The notes below the pieces were generated by a model. That model ran no database searches. It had not been told where the DNA came from and saw only the letters and a program-made list of their open reading frames with translations. DNA of 64,000 bases from Lingula anatina (taxonomy: Eukaryota; Brachiopoda; Lingulata; Lingulida; Lingulidae), in the NCBI RefSeq assembly GCF_001039355.2, contig NW_019774970.1, positions 432,343 through 496,342 on the forward strand, in the 5' to 3' direction. Shown in pieces: positions 14,001-24,649 of this stretch (position 1 is its first letter; each line of letters opens with the position of its first letter). The position numbers were made by a program, and so were the translations under genes.

Positions 14001-14586
14001 AAATGATAAAAAATGTCGAAAAAGTAAATCGGTTTGGTAAACTCTCAAAACGAAGTAAAGGGCTTACGTTTGTAGGGGGAAAGGTGAAAGAATAGTTTAA
14101 AAGTTAAAATTTTAGATGCTGTCCATTAAAAGTCTACTATCCGGCACTTGTTTTATCTCCGCCTGTCTCTTTCTATCGCTCTCTCTCTCTCCCTCTCTTA
14201 CTGTGATGCCACATTACAATTCCAGCTTGCGCAGGAGCGGACAGTACACGATGTTACCAAGACGGACATGACGTCATAAGCAGCCTTGCCTTCACAGTGG
14301 TAATGTTCTGTTGATTTTTCAATATGTTGTATTAATAATACATGGTGCAATGTGTAAAATGTTAAAACAATTGTGTAACAGACAAAATATAAACGAAAAA
14401 TGAATATATTTTTGTGATATCTAAATCTGTGAAATTGTTGTTGGTCGTGTGTTGATAAAACAGCTTGATATTTTTTTTCTTTTTCAGTCGGATGAAACGC
14501 TCAACTGGGTCGTTCTTGGTGCTATGATCCTCATCTTCAGAATATTTGCTTTCATTTGCTTTCTACTGCGATCGTACAAAAAGTAG
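2035..14586 (+). CDS. white: White-like ABC transporter, subfamily G (half transporter), 19 coding exons
   Basis: ATP-driven membrane half transporter of the ABCG/White type; fly White pairs with Scarlet or Brown to move pigment precursors. Exons: 2035-2446, 6991-7039, 7334-7520, 7783-7854, 8087-8185, 8447-8613, 8817-8888, 9279-9381, 9802-9885, 10117-10145, 10429-10534, one of 10960-11091 or 11279-11410, 12041-12133, 12614-12671, 12851-12928, 13115-13220, 13784-13884, 14226-14299, 14488-14586. With one of the alternative pair the sum is 2121 bases, 706 residues, and all phases agree. Visible: Walker A GASGAGKTT (split by an intron), Q-loop AYVQQDD, signature ISGGEMKRL, Walker [15 protein letters not shown]-loop [16 protein letters not shown], then a six-TM domain with [11 protein letters not shown] and the C-terminal end FLLRSYKK. 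The order and wording match insect White closely. The start is the first ATG after an in-frame stop-free leader; the N-terminal 90 residues are unconserved. One intron (8889-9278) needs a GC donor. The substrate is unknown. Confidence 0.93.
4179..6672. mobile_element. Non-autonomous DNA transposon, copy 1, interrupted by a second element
   Basis: The left end GGCCAGAAATGCGCAGC and the right end (reverse complement CCCCAGAAATGCGCTGC) are imperfect terminal inverted repeats. AT flanks both ends (4177-4178 and 6673-6674), consistent with a 2-bp target duplication. The same element occurs uninterrupted at 32670-33816 (1147 bp), with the same AT flanks. Here an extra 1346-bp insert sits at 4841-6186. 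No transposase is readable, so it is probably non-autonomous. AT duplications are reported for the ISL2EU superfamily; assignment is tentative. Confidence 0.75.
4841..6186. mobile_element. Nested DNA transposon inserted in copy 1
   Basis: Comparison with the empty site at about 33327-33330 delimits this insert exactly. It begins GGGGAATACCCGCTTTAAGG and ends with the inverse of GAGGAATACCAGCCCGCTT, giving imperfect inverted ends that extend inward (CGCTAG and CAGTCCTTC are also shared inverted). AT is found at both borders (4839-4840, 6187-6188). An internal stretch near 5270-5480 might be a decayed coding region but I cannot identify it. It contains the ambiguous base 5877. Confidence 0.7.
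7665..7692. repeat. (TC)n microsatellite in an ABCG intron
   Basis: A run of about 14 TC units lies in the intron between coding exons 3 and 4. It follows a long pyrimidine-rich stretch from about 7540, upstream of the acceptor at 7781-7782. Confidence 0.9.
10960..11091 (+). CDS. white: ABCG alternative exon 12a (TM2-TM3 variant)
   Basis: This 132-base exon (44 codons, phase 0 at both ends) is flanked by TCTCTTCAG and GTAAGTTT. It encodes a hydrophobic segment followed by WQQPN, then QNINGALF and TNMT. Exon 12b, 187 bases downstream, has the same length and phase and is identical at 32 of 44 residues. The differences cluster in the membrane-embedded positions (for example VGAIYW versus VGLIYW, FIWIT versus FLWLT). 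By alignment with White it covers TM2 and TM3, part of the translocation path. Mutually exclusive use is inferred. Confidence 0.85.
11279..11410 (+). CDS. white: ABCG alternative exon 12b (TM2-TM3 variant)
   Basis: The second copy of exon 12 has 132 bases, an acceptor CATTTCAG and a donor GTAAGCGT. It reads [10 protein letters not shown], then [18 protein letters not shown], which is closer to fly White (NINGAIF.FLTNMTF) than exon 12a is. It is therefore probably the ancestral version. Joining exon 11 or exon 13 to either copy keeps the frame. Including both would duplicate two TM segments, which is unlikely to give a working transporter. Confidence 0.87.
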
Positions 14587-14779
14587 ACTGACCTTCGATA
14601 GCGTTTTCCTGACGCAAAAAACTTTAAAAAAAGGAGGATGCAGCAAACGTGTGCTCCACCAACGTTTTTCTTTTAATTATCCGTCCTCTCTGTTGATTCG
14701 TTTAATTTACATATATATATTTATGTTTTGTTATTCATCAGTTTTTATTCCCATATTTGTCTTATTATTTGTTTATTCA

Positions 14780-14785
14780 ATTAAA
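14780..14785 (+). terminator. Candidate poly(A) signal of the ABCG gene
   Basis: ATTAAA lies about 195 bases after the ABCG stop codon and is followed by a T/GT-containing stretch. A canonical AATAAA at 15225-15230 is an alternative and would nearly reach the 3' end of the convergent gene A. Confidence 0.4.
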
Positions 14786-14786
14786 T

Positions 14787-15607
14787 TTTATGCAAAATAC
14801 CATCATCTCTTGCTCTGACACTGAAGGCAAAATTTTAAAATTTATCTAGTAGTATACCTCGTGTGGTGAGCTATGACATTGAAACGAGGCGAGTTGACGG
14901 TCAACAATCTCGGAAATGGTACAAGACAAGAAATGACGTGGATTTTTACACGTGGTTATTCTTATAATTCTTTACAGTACTAGTGACAGCGATGGACTTT
15001 GCTATACATTACGTATGGACATATACTGTTGGCAGGATTATTTCAGTAGTAACGCGAAGGAAACGTGACGTACGTGGAATCTTTGCCGATAGCGACAAGC
15101 ATGTTCATTATACCTGTAAGGTATATTACAAATTTACTAGAGACAAAACAAGGTGTATGTATGATATATATGCAAGCTTTATTTAGTGTTGATATCTTTA
15201 ATAACAGTAAATACGTAGACTGAAAATAAAGTCATATGCTTTCAATATAAAGGCATCATTCTACTCTACCTGTAAAATAAAATAAGTACAAATTTGGTCA
15301 TACAGTTATATTCATACTTCTGTAAAAAAGCACTTTTCATAACAAAGGGTATATTCAGCAAAATTGTCCTTTTTCATCCCTTGGCGAATTTTCTTCAGTA
15401 GTGTAATCATGTGAGAAATGATCGCATGGCTCTTCGTGGTTATAACGCAATTTCTGGTGAACATTTTCACAAGATTAACTGTCGTAACAATAGCACAAGC
15501 CTTAAAAAGTCCTTTACCATTTACACTGGGTATTTAGGTGGCCAAATAATTTTACACAATTTTTACTTCACCAGAAATATAATCATAAGTATTACTTTAA
15601 CGTACAG
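14787..15607. other. Intergenic gap between convergent genes
   Basis: This lies between the end of the ABCG gene (plus strand) and the end of gene A (minus strand). No coding exon is recognisable. An AATAAA at 15225-15230 could be a distal plus-strand poly(A) signal. Confidence 0.6.
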
Positions 15608-15619
15608 TTTATTTTTATT
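15608..15619 (-). terminator. Poly(A) signals of gene A
   Basis: On the minus strand AATAAA occurs twice in tandem, at 15614-15619 and 15608-15613. They lie about 70 bases beyond the stop codon of the terminal exon of gene A. This supports that exon being the last of its transcript. Confidence 0.6.
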
Positions 15620-15685
15620 GCACCACGATTAGAGTAGAAATGTTATCAAAGACAGAATGATGACTTTGTTTTAGAATTGCTTATT

Positions 15686-18600
15686 TTAAGGCTTTGCGAA
15701 CAGAAACCGTGGTTCAATTTTTGACAAACATGACTCGTGTTTTTTAACCTCTCGTGAGCAATTTTCATCTGGCACTGATCCAATGTCAATGCGACGATAC
15801 CCTCTTCTCATTTCAACCGTTTGTGCAACCGTGCTTGTGGATTCGGGATCTGATTCCTGGAATGAAAATTTACATTTGGTATCACATGTTGGCATGATGT
15901 GGCCTAGTTGATTAAGACATACTGATCAAAATTAAAGAAAATGACAAGAGATATTTACTGCAACTAAAACAATTCCTCTCTCGTTCTTTCTTTCGTTCAT
16001 TCTAAACCATTATTGTAAAATAACTGGAAAAATATCTCCAGTAGGCGTATAAGATTAAAAACATATGAATTACCACTGGACGTCTAACATAGATATGTTC
16101 CCCTACGTACAAAATGTCACCCCCACCACGTTTACGCGTACTGCTACAAGGGCACCCATAGTTTTAACTTAAAATAAAAACTAGGAAACCGATCGTCGTG
16201 TACATTTGCGATGCGAGTAGTATGACATTGACCTACCCAGCATAAGCATTATATACTTCAACGCAAGTTTTTTGATTTTGAGGCTCCTAAGTGAGAGGGA
16301 TACATTTTGTACCAAAGGGTTGACATAGATAAGAGTTTTGACCCGCCGAATAGCCAAAAGGTTGGGTTGTTCCATGAGAATCAGTGGAGGGTTAGACATC
16401 ATGACCAAATAGGAACATTGGCAAGATTGCCTGGTAAGGCCGACCAAAGGAAACAACACCCAGAGAAGAGAGATTGCCAATACGCCTCCCTCGTAGAAAG
16501 CATTTCGTGATATTTAAAAGCTTGAGTAAACTTTTACAAAAACAAACCATTTTCTGAGTTTACCGTCAGAAGACGTTTGCACAGTTGTCGATTTGGCAGG
16601 GTTTCTGTTAGGAGACCAGCGATCACTGCCAGGAACCGTGTACGTCAAATCAGATGGTATACCAGAACTCTGGCATAGACACCAGGCAATGACTGGGCAT
16701 TGACAGTGTTCACAGACAAGAAGTGGTTAAAGGTTATCAGGATTATGGACGCTTACGGATTTGGAGAACAGTTGGTAAGAAGTATCTTTCAAAAGTTCTG
16801 CCTCTGGTCGACAGGACGCACCCCACATACGTCTTGTACATTGGATGTATTGGCTACCATGGTGAAGGCGAGCTCTCAGTGGTCACGAGAACCTTAATAA
16901 AGACCCATGCCACCAAATACTGGAAAGGAAACTAAAGAAATTATGTCGGTAATATATTTGGTGGCCATGATCACTCATTTATGCATCAGTCTGATAACGC
17001 TACTCCACGTAAAAACCAACGCAACAGTAGGCTTTTTATATGCCAGCCAGACCCTGACCCCGATAGCTCAATCCCTATATCAGAACCTCATTAAAAATTT
17101 TCTCGGAAATGGATAACTGAGGCATAATTCTGCAAACAAAAATGGCCTCATCTTATCTTTGCACCGTGTGTGAAAAGCCATCATTGAGCAAAAGTTACAG
17201 AGCTTTTTAACCCCACGCACAGACGAGTCAGATGGGTCCTCCAATCCTGAGGACACTGTTCAAAATACCAAAATGTGACTTTGAATTTTACTATTGTTAG
17301 CTTCTTCGTTGGTATTGTAACGATTTTACATAGCTTTAATTCATGGAAAAATTACTGCAGTAAGCTATAGCCTTTTGTTTACATTCGGCTAGTGTGTTGT
17401 TGAACTTTGAACCTTAAGTTGGAATGGCTTGTAAGTGGTATCAGTTTACTAAAGAGGGGATTGTGGTGTCCAGTAGAGGGGTTGGCGGTCAACCCTTCAA
17501 GGCCGTCCACTTTTCCTCTGCCTGCCAATCAAAGTGGCGGTCAACCATTCAAGGCCGTCCACTTTTCCTCTGCCTGCCAGTCAAAGTAGCAGTGAACCAT
17601 TCAAGGCTGTCCACTTTTGAAATGTATAAATACAGCTGCTCTACGCAGTGTTGACTACTTAGTTTGAGTTAGTTTCACAGTATAGTTGCAGTAAGTGTCA
17701 GTAGTTGTTCAAGTTAGAAGTACAGCAGTACGGCAAGATAACCAGAGACAGTGTTAAGTAAAAGATACAGAAACATGAACATTTGACTTGAGAATTGTTC
17801 TTAGAAATAAAGATTACAAAACAGAACCCTGCTTTGTTGGTGGCAGCGATTTCGTTCGTTCCTTCAAAAGAACACAGAGAACCGTACACTGGTGGCAGAA
17901 TAACGAGAACCGTACAGTATTACAATCAGTACATTTTTGCGAAAGAAATTCTTGTAGAAGTTAGATAAATAAAATTGGCTCAAGACATCATTTTCTGTGT
18001 AATGTTTTTTACGCCCTGCGTTAGGGGTGACACTTTCTTGCTAGGGGAGTATAGAATAAGCTTTACACATTTACTTATTCGATTAACCTATTGATTTACT
18101 ATATGGCGATAAGTTTGGCTTGGTGTGGTACGTTTCAAATAGCATTATACCTTTCCTTTAAAATCAAAGAAGTTCATATGAGCATTTCGAAGTCAAACAT
18201 ACGTGTATTTTAACTGAAATACCAAAATCGGTTTTAAATATGAAAATGCTAGACCAAAAAGAAAAATTCAGAAAGATATTACCGAAAAACAGAGTTTTGA
18301 ACGTTTAACACAAAATTTACATCTTTTATACTCACACTGTTTAGACAGCAACAAAGTAGAGCTACACAAGGCAACAGTGTAACGAACACAACAACAGTGT
18401 AGAAAAAGCCAACGGGCAGCGGAGTACTTTGGACAGTTGTGGGCGTGGTCGCGGTACATGTAGAAGTAACCCTTCTCTGGGAGGCGATACCCACGTTGTT
18501 GTTGTTGTTGTTGTTGTTGGCCGTGTCTGGTTTGTTTAAAATGGAATTTGGCGCAGATCTTGTAGCAGCAGGAGCGGACTCAGTAGCGTTGTCGCTGTTA

Positions 18601-18734
18601 TGTCTCTGGGAGACCGATCCATTTCCGATAGAGGGCGCCGAGGTATTCGTGTTATTGGTAAAAGAGGAAGTGGCATGGGGTGTTAAAATTATCAGTATGG
18701 CGGTAATACTGCACAAAACCCCGCATGTATCCAT
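15686..18734 (-). CDS. Gene A: short single-pass membrane protein related to the kinase-RNase receptor
   Basis: Two coding exons, 18734-18336 and 15856-15686, give 189 residues. Exon 1 starts at the ATG after acceptor TTTTTCAG (18749-18750), so a 5'-UTR exon must lie upstream. Residues 1-24 are a signal peptide (hydrophobic LCSITAILIILT), 25-108 a Ser/Thr/Asn-rich stalk with several N-glycosylation sequons and an eight-Asn run coded by (AAC)n, and 110-131 a TM segment ending CCCL. The donor is AACAGT|GTGAGT in phase 0. Exon 2 has acceptor TTCCAG in phase 0 and reads ESDPEST, matching KSDPEAT at the same place in the receptor gene at 42.4 kb; the tail ends 56 residues later. It thus lacks the Ubl, kinase and KEN parts. 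A decoy, co-receptor or signalling-dead paralogue is inferred. The intron holds transposon debris. The exon pairing is inferred from phase, order and paralogy. Confidence 0.68.
16300..17110 (+). pseudogene. Degenerate Tc1/mariner transposase
   Basis: Plus-strand frames, broken by shifts and stops, follow the order of a Tc1 transposase. First comes a basic linker with a TQRRE-like motif (about 16440-16490). Then VFTDKK and GRLRIWRTVGKKY (16705-16790) match the FTDE..F / RVWR..GERY region. IGCIGYHGEGELSV (16850-16885) matches VWG..S.NG.G.L. Finally a DNATPR remnant (near 17000) and TPIAQSLYQNL match the DNA.PH and SPDLNPIENLW regions. It sits in the gene A intron and cannot encode an active enzyme. 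Confidence 0.7.
17393..17880 (+). mobile_element. Possible LTR retrotransposon remnant (LTR plus primer-binding site)
   Basis: The segment has promoter-like TGTATAAATACAG near 17620, a downstream AATAAAG near 17806, and then TGGTGGCAGCG (17838-17848), which resembles a primer-binding site after an LTR. A second TGGTGGCAG lies at about 17890. No gag or pol follows and no second LTR was found, so it would be a partial element. The ends are uncertain. Confidence 0.35.
17484..17617. repeat. 52-bp tandem repeat, about 2.6 copies
   Basis: A 52-base unit (GGCGGTCAACC...TCAAAGT) starts at 17484, 17536 and 17588, the last copy being partial and diverged. It lies inside the possible LTR, where such enhancer-like repeats are common. 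Confidence 0.85.
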
Positions 18735-18839
18735 TGGCTGAGATTGATCTGAAAAACGAAGACAAAATGCCCACATGGAAGGATCGAAGGGGTGAAAAAA
18801 TTTACGAAGATTGCCTTTTGACATTTAAAATGGAATATT

Positions 18840-20140
18840 TCAGTTTCAAGGGTACGCCTGGGTAAATGCGTTTTTTTAAAACTCCGATCTAATATAAGAT
18901 ATGTGAATGCACAAGTGTGTAGTCAGGTACGTAGCTACCAATTAATTGACTACCACTGCTGCATTGTGTAAAATGCAATGATTTAATTGGGTAGTGCTCT
19001 ATTGGGCTGGTCAAAGTTTAGCTTTGGCGAAGCATGGTTCTGCGAACACCAAACCGGCTTTAGCAGGTTTGAATATTAGACGATCTCTGAGGAACCCACT
19101 GTAAACAGCAAAACATCGTCGTCTTTTTTTTCTAATGAATTTGGGACCATGACCGTTTCTGGGTACAACACTGAAACCACGTGGTTTCCTTTATTATTGA
19201 GGTCAGATTTCACCTTTACCGCTCAACTTGTCAAAATATAGTTTATTGACATCCAGAAGAGACCTACGACGCGACGTAACGTGTGCCGCGTCAAAAGTGG
19301 CTGGGGTCATTGACAGCGTCAGTATTTGGAGTGGATATCACATTGGTGCCAAAACACCAATGGTAGTCATCGATGAAAACCTGAATCAGATCAAATAGAG
19401 AAGTAATATCGTGACTATACTTTAATTGGGAGCACCTAATGAATAATTTGAGATTGCATGATGAGGTTCCTGGTTCACACAGAGCTCTCTTAATCGCAAA
19501 TAACTTACACAACCAACGGAGTGAGCAGCTACCTTGGTCATCAAAATCGTCATATTTGAATCACATAGACAAAAGTGGGTAGGTCGTTATTTGCCGAATC
19601 AACGGCCTACATATCCTACAATAAAAGTGAACCAAACTTGACAAAGTTTGATTAATGCCTGGAATGTTATTCCAGATTAAACTCTAAGAACCTATCCCAA
19701 CTCTAAGAACCGTTTGAGAGCCTAAGAGATAATTAAAAGTTATTAAAACACGATTTGAATCCTTATTTTCATTTAACAGTCAGCAAAATAGAAAAACGAC
19801 TGAAGAAAAATGATTTGGAAAAAAATGCTCCCTGTTAAATGTCAAGTCTGTAGTTTCAAAATTTTATAATACTGTGTCAGCATGCTAATGCTAAAATGTC
19901 ATCTATAAAATTATTGTTATATTTGTCGTATTGTTATATTTGTTGTTATATTTCTCACACTTGCACTGCCAATGTTGACCTACGTTAGGTGTGATTAAGG
20001 GCGTATTGTGAATCAAAGTCCAGATATTGCGTGATCAGTATGCGTAGGTTATCGTCTGAACAGAGAGGAGACACGAATAGGCACACATATATGGGGCAGC
20101 ACCATCTTTGAGATATTGGGGAATAGTGCTCATTTTCAAA
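18840..20140. other. Upstream flank of exon A, no gene recognised
   Basis: A non-coding 5' UTR exon of gene A is expected upstream of the acceptor at 18749-18750 but cannot be placed. The stretch near 19960-20080 (GCACTGCCAATGTTGACC and onward) has diverged counterparts upstream of exon B (28790-28900) and exon C (about 43490). No protein-coding signal was seen. Confidence 0.5.
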
Positions 20141-20413
20141 GTCACACCGAAAACTCTGTCATGTGCAGCTTCAAGTGAGTGTAGAAATGCAAAGCTTTAT
20201 CTCACAGCATAATGAAAAGACTTCACTAATTAATTTTCAAGGAAGGAGTAGATTTTATAAACCAAGACCTGGTGACCAGAAGGATTTACTGTATCATTCA
20301 TATTTTTGGCAAGTGTTGTATATTTGAATATGTTTGTAAATTGTCAATATGTTCATTAATGATGAGTTACAGATTAAACCTCCCCTATCTATGATGGAAA
20401 TATTGCAACTTTG

Positions 20414-20957
20414 AGCGCATTCTCAACGAATTAAGCCAGGCTTTACAAAGCCGGTGACCTAAAAATGGCGGACGTACATGAAAGAAAAACCGCCTAATCT
20501 TTTAATAGTCTCTCCGCCTCCCCACACGTCGTCCCTGCGGAGTACAGTAATTAAATCCCGTCTCCGTTCGCCATGCGGAAGCTACCTGAGAAATATTAAG
20601 TGTGCATGCTCATCAGTTAAACTCGTGGTGAAGAAAGCATGGCGGCTGAAGGCGATCGAAGGAAGAAAGCTCTTCTGTTCTATTATCTTTGAAAACAGAG
20701 ACGAAAAAGGAATAATTTGGCCCGTAGAGCAGCAATGAATCGACTATCTACGGAGATAATATCACCAGAGATATTCACGGAAATATTAATGTTCGGAGCC
20801 GAGATTTAATTACTGTACCCTGCAGGGACGACGTGTGGGGAGGCGTGTGAGAGGCGGAGAGAGTATTAAAAGATTAGGCGGTTTTTCTTTCATGTACGTC
20901 CGCCATTTTTAGGTCACCGGCTTTGTAAAGCCTGGCTTAATTCGTTGAGAATGCGCT
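20414..20957. mobile_element. MITE with about 145-bp inverted arms, absent from the sister unit
   Basis: The ends are AGCGCATTCTCAACGAATT and its exact inverse. The arms stay nearly complementary for about 145 bases with one 12-base indel, and surround a 250-base centre. CTTTG at 20409-20413 is repeated at 20958-20962. The paralogous position in unit 2 (about 25410) has a single CTTTG and no insert, so both the borders and a 5-bp target duplication are visible. No transposase frame is present. Confidence 0.88.
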
Positions 20958-22712
20958 CTTTGAGGCCTGTCTTTCAAAAATTAAGGCAAAAATTTATCAA
21001 CCACACAGCCATAGATTAGTAAGCATTTTACAGTGTATACACAGCAGCAAACCCATTCAAATAAAATAATCAATGCGTTAACTCCTTCTGTGAAGGAGTA
21101 CGTGAAAGATATGGGTCACGTAGTGGTTTAGTGTTTATTCTGTTTGCTACTTTGTATGTCTCATTTATGAAATAAGCAACATTTGTTCTCTTGGAAGTTA
21201 AATTTACTATTCATCTAGATAATACAACTATACCTTACACATGGAAATTATTATAATATAAATACTCAATTTCACAAAACATTATTCTAACAGCATGATA
21301 CTAAAGTGGGCGTGTAACAGTGCTACATGTACAGTACCTCTCGATTTTACATCAAATGAATGGCGTCGAATATTCACCTCGAATACGTAGGCCCTACTTG
21401 GTAACTGCCTAACAAACTTGACTTACCCTGTTGACTTATTATTATGTACAGGATAATTAAGATCACCACAAACGTACTCCAGTGTATGCAGAAAGACTGA
21501 ACTACATGTACATGAATGCCGACGCTATCAAAAAACAATGATAAGAAATAGACAAGTTAACACATAAATAAATAAATGAGGCTCATGCAGGCTCACATGA
21601 GAAAAATCCATCGTGTGGATAACTAGTCGGTGCTTATACAATCATATAAGCAAGCATAACTGATATATCGGGGCAAGTGTTAATTTCTTCTCATAACTTT
21701 CTCTTTAACAAATTAATCTGTAACGCTAACTGGTCTGTTATACTACGAGATGGGAGAAGAGGATGATTTCCATGTTAGGCACGTATTTTTTTGTACATCT
21801 ACATGATGCATTATAGTGGGGTTAAGTAAATATTAAGTATAGTGGGATTGAACAGTTTTGTCTGGGTCATTGATAAGCAATAAAAATAGATCAGCCGTAG
21901 GTTTAGATCTCTTGAAAGTCTGTCATTTGGGGACAATAGAAGTGGGTCTTCATTGCAGGCTCAAAAAAGCTATATCAAGCTATATAATCAAGCAAAAAGG
22001 CCACAATCGACCCTAAGATCCATCGGAGATAAATGCAAAAAATTATATTCCTGTCCTACAACGCAATTTTCGCTGCCTCCTAAATTTTAACGAAATTCTC
22101 GAATTCAATCGGATAAAAATATCACCACGTTCATAGCTTTATTACAAGGAAATGAAACATACAATAATAATAATTATAATAATTCCAGTATTTAGCAGTC
22201 GGAACACGAAACACGGTTCCTAGTCGGTGAGCGATCCACTTTCAGATACATGTACATCCGGTTGTCTCCTTGATCGGTTTATCATTCTAAACACTAAAAT
22301 GACTTAATCATACTACATCTGTGTACCAAAAAATGAAAGCAAATATTGAAGAACATAAGATCATAGTAATAAAAAATGTTGTAATTGCTGTTTCAAAAAT
22401 AATGTTTCATTCAAGATATAAAGATATTTTGCCGATTCATTTTTTTATTGTTTTAGCAATAAAAATTATTTTTAGCATCTTTTTGCGTACGATTTTCTAC
22501 TACAGAAGCTTTAAAACTGTAACCACATATCACAGCCCACTTAAACAGCTGTGAGGTCATTCTATCGCGTACCTCTCTGCAGCCTCAACGGTCTACGTGC
22601 AGGTGTAAATAAAATTTCACAAAGATATATGACATGAAATTCACTATGTAAAAAACATATTTGTGACCCCTGAATGCAGGTTCACCATTTTACATGAACA
22701 ATATCTTATCCT

Positions 22713-24030
22713 GGCCCCCTGACTAAGAGCATGGTACCTACAGGTACCTACAGTACGTCACTACACTGTAAGTCCTTTTTCACGAAGAATCTGAGGGGCC
22801 GCTTACGTTGTTTTTTTTTTCTTAGCTGCTAGACGACGAAGCCCAGCCTCCTCGGGAGGTGCCTTAAGTCAGCAAGCTCAGCTAAAACTCGGTAAATCAG
22901 CTACAATACTTTCGAAAGTATGTACCTTCCTCAAGATATTTTTATGATATCTTTGAATGTTAATGAAATTATTGGTTTTAAAAAATAAAATGCAACATCA
23001 CTCAGCTCTTTGTGAAACAGGGCCTGGGCTCTACCGTGAGGCCAATCTACAGTAAAAGACTTAAGTGAATTATGCCAGTAACATACAGTAGTTAAACAAA
23101 TGTTGTACATGTACAAACAGTATTTTAAATTATAATTGTTACTATGCCAATGGATTTTTAATACAAAGTCGGTACAATATTGAAGCAAATATTTTTCCTT
23201 TCTGTTCTTCTGCTCAAGGGCAAATTGACCAAGACAGCAGAATTAAAAAAAAAATGATGAGTCTGTCCTTGTGCATATAGGGAGCAAGATTTGTGTAGTG
23301 GTTCAGCACCTATACCAGATATGCAAGAGACAAAAAGATAAAAATGTACGCATCAACTATGAATCAAGTTTATGTTTCCTCTCCAGTGTATTATAAATGA
23401 GCTAAATTTTCTTCTTGTACAAGATGGGTGGTTTAGCTTTTATTTAGATTTACTTCACATGCTTTATCTCTTTTGCTTATCTCCCTATAGGCCAGCTCAA
23501 CCTGTGGAATATAAGTTACTATATAATTTGTAATTTTGTTGTGAAATAAAAACTGAACTGATGCGCAGGATGGAGGTTCTGCAATTGAACAAACTGACCT
23601 CACTGTTCTGGGCTGAAGTTGAAAAAATTTAGTTGGTTATACATGTGGTTTTAGGTGAGACATTGACTAGTGATTATTTCATTCAAAATCTTGTCATTGA
23701 TTGAGGAATTTTTCAGGAAAGGGTAATAAAAGCATAGTTGTTCAGTTTAGTTAGGATTTCGTTACCCATTTGATTGTTTCACAATAATCACTCAGAGAGT
23801 GAAGTCTGGATTTTGAGTCATTATTACTATATTGTTGCACATCATCTTATTATTTCTGTTTTTATCATTCAAAAAGGATTTTTCACAGCCTGCTTTTCAT
23901 TAAAGTCAGAGAAATGCAAGTGAGTGCTGAGAAGTTCTGATACATATCAGGGACAGAAACTGAGGAGAAAGCTATGATACTCCCAAGGAGAAGAACAGCA
24001 GAAATTAATGATGGAAAACTGATGTGATAC
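22713..24030. other. Segment present only in unit 1, no gene recognised
   Basis: This is AT-rich with no open frame showing a known motif. Its absence from unit 2 has a clean junction with a two-base overlap (CT). It leads into the transposon-derived frame at 24031. Confidence 0.5.
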
Positions 24031-24590
24031 TTGAAAGACACTCCAGGTATGACGACACCATGGCCTCCCTCTGCCAGTAAATTTACCAATGCAGCAGCCA
24101 AAGAAGTTGTTCCAAATGAGCTATATTATCTTCTTTCCTGGGCCATTTCCGCTTCTGAAGAGCCAACACTAGATAATCTCTCTTTGCCAGAAGAAACTCA
24201 CACCACGCTGCTGTCAATCTGTGAAGATATTGTATATTTAGCATTTAAAAGGATGAAAAGTACCCAGAAGTAATTGGCTTTATCTCTGACGACAAGACAC
24301 TTGGCTGGGTCTTCCCACCTGCTAACATTATTGAAAAAGTAGCAGCATCATATACTTAACCACTGTAGGCCTAGAGGCCAGTATTGTCTGACTCCAATTG
24401 CTTTCCTCCAATGATATACCAGCAGGTTTCATCAGAGGATTTCCCACAATTCTGTTACAATTCTGGGACAATATTGACTTTAAGGAAGAAACTCTCACTG
24501 GGGCTGGAACTACCCACATTCTAAGATCTATATTAGATCTTAGGTTTAACATACTTATAGAAATCAACATCAACATGTATGATGATTAGA
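24031..24590 (+). pseudogene. Decayed transposon-derived ORF, copy 1
   Basis: An 80-residue plus-strand frame (24031-24273) and a shifted continuation (24398-24589) include FTNAAAKEVVPNELYYLLSW and DNIDFKEETLTGAGTTH. The DN.D..EETLTG.GTTH motif, as I recall, is typical of a large multicopy uncharacterised protein family of mobile origin in invertebrates. Stops and frameshifts show it is dead. The paralogous copy is at 27126-27653. Confidence 0.5.
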
Positions 24591-24649
24591 ATAATTCTGT
24601 GACTTTTTACAATGAGATTTAAATATGAATGGAGCTCCCATGCAGTACG

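Noticed and set aside
18439-18741. 100-codon plus-strand ORF with a poly-Leu run
   Set aside because: It is the antisense of exon A. The (GTT)n stretch codes the Asn run of the minus-strand protein, and the minus strand has the signal peptide, TM and splice signals.
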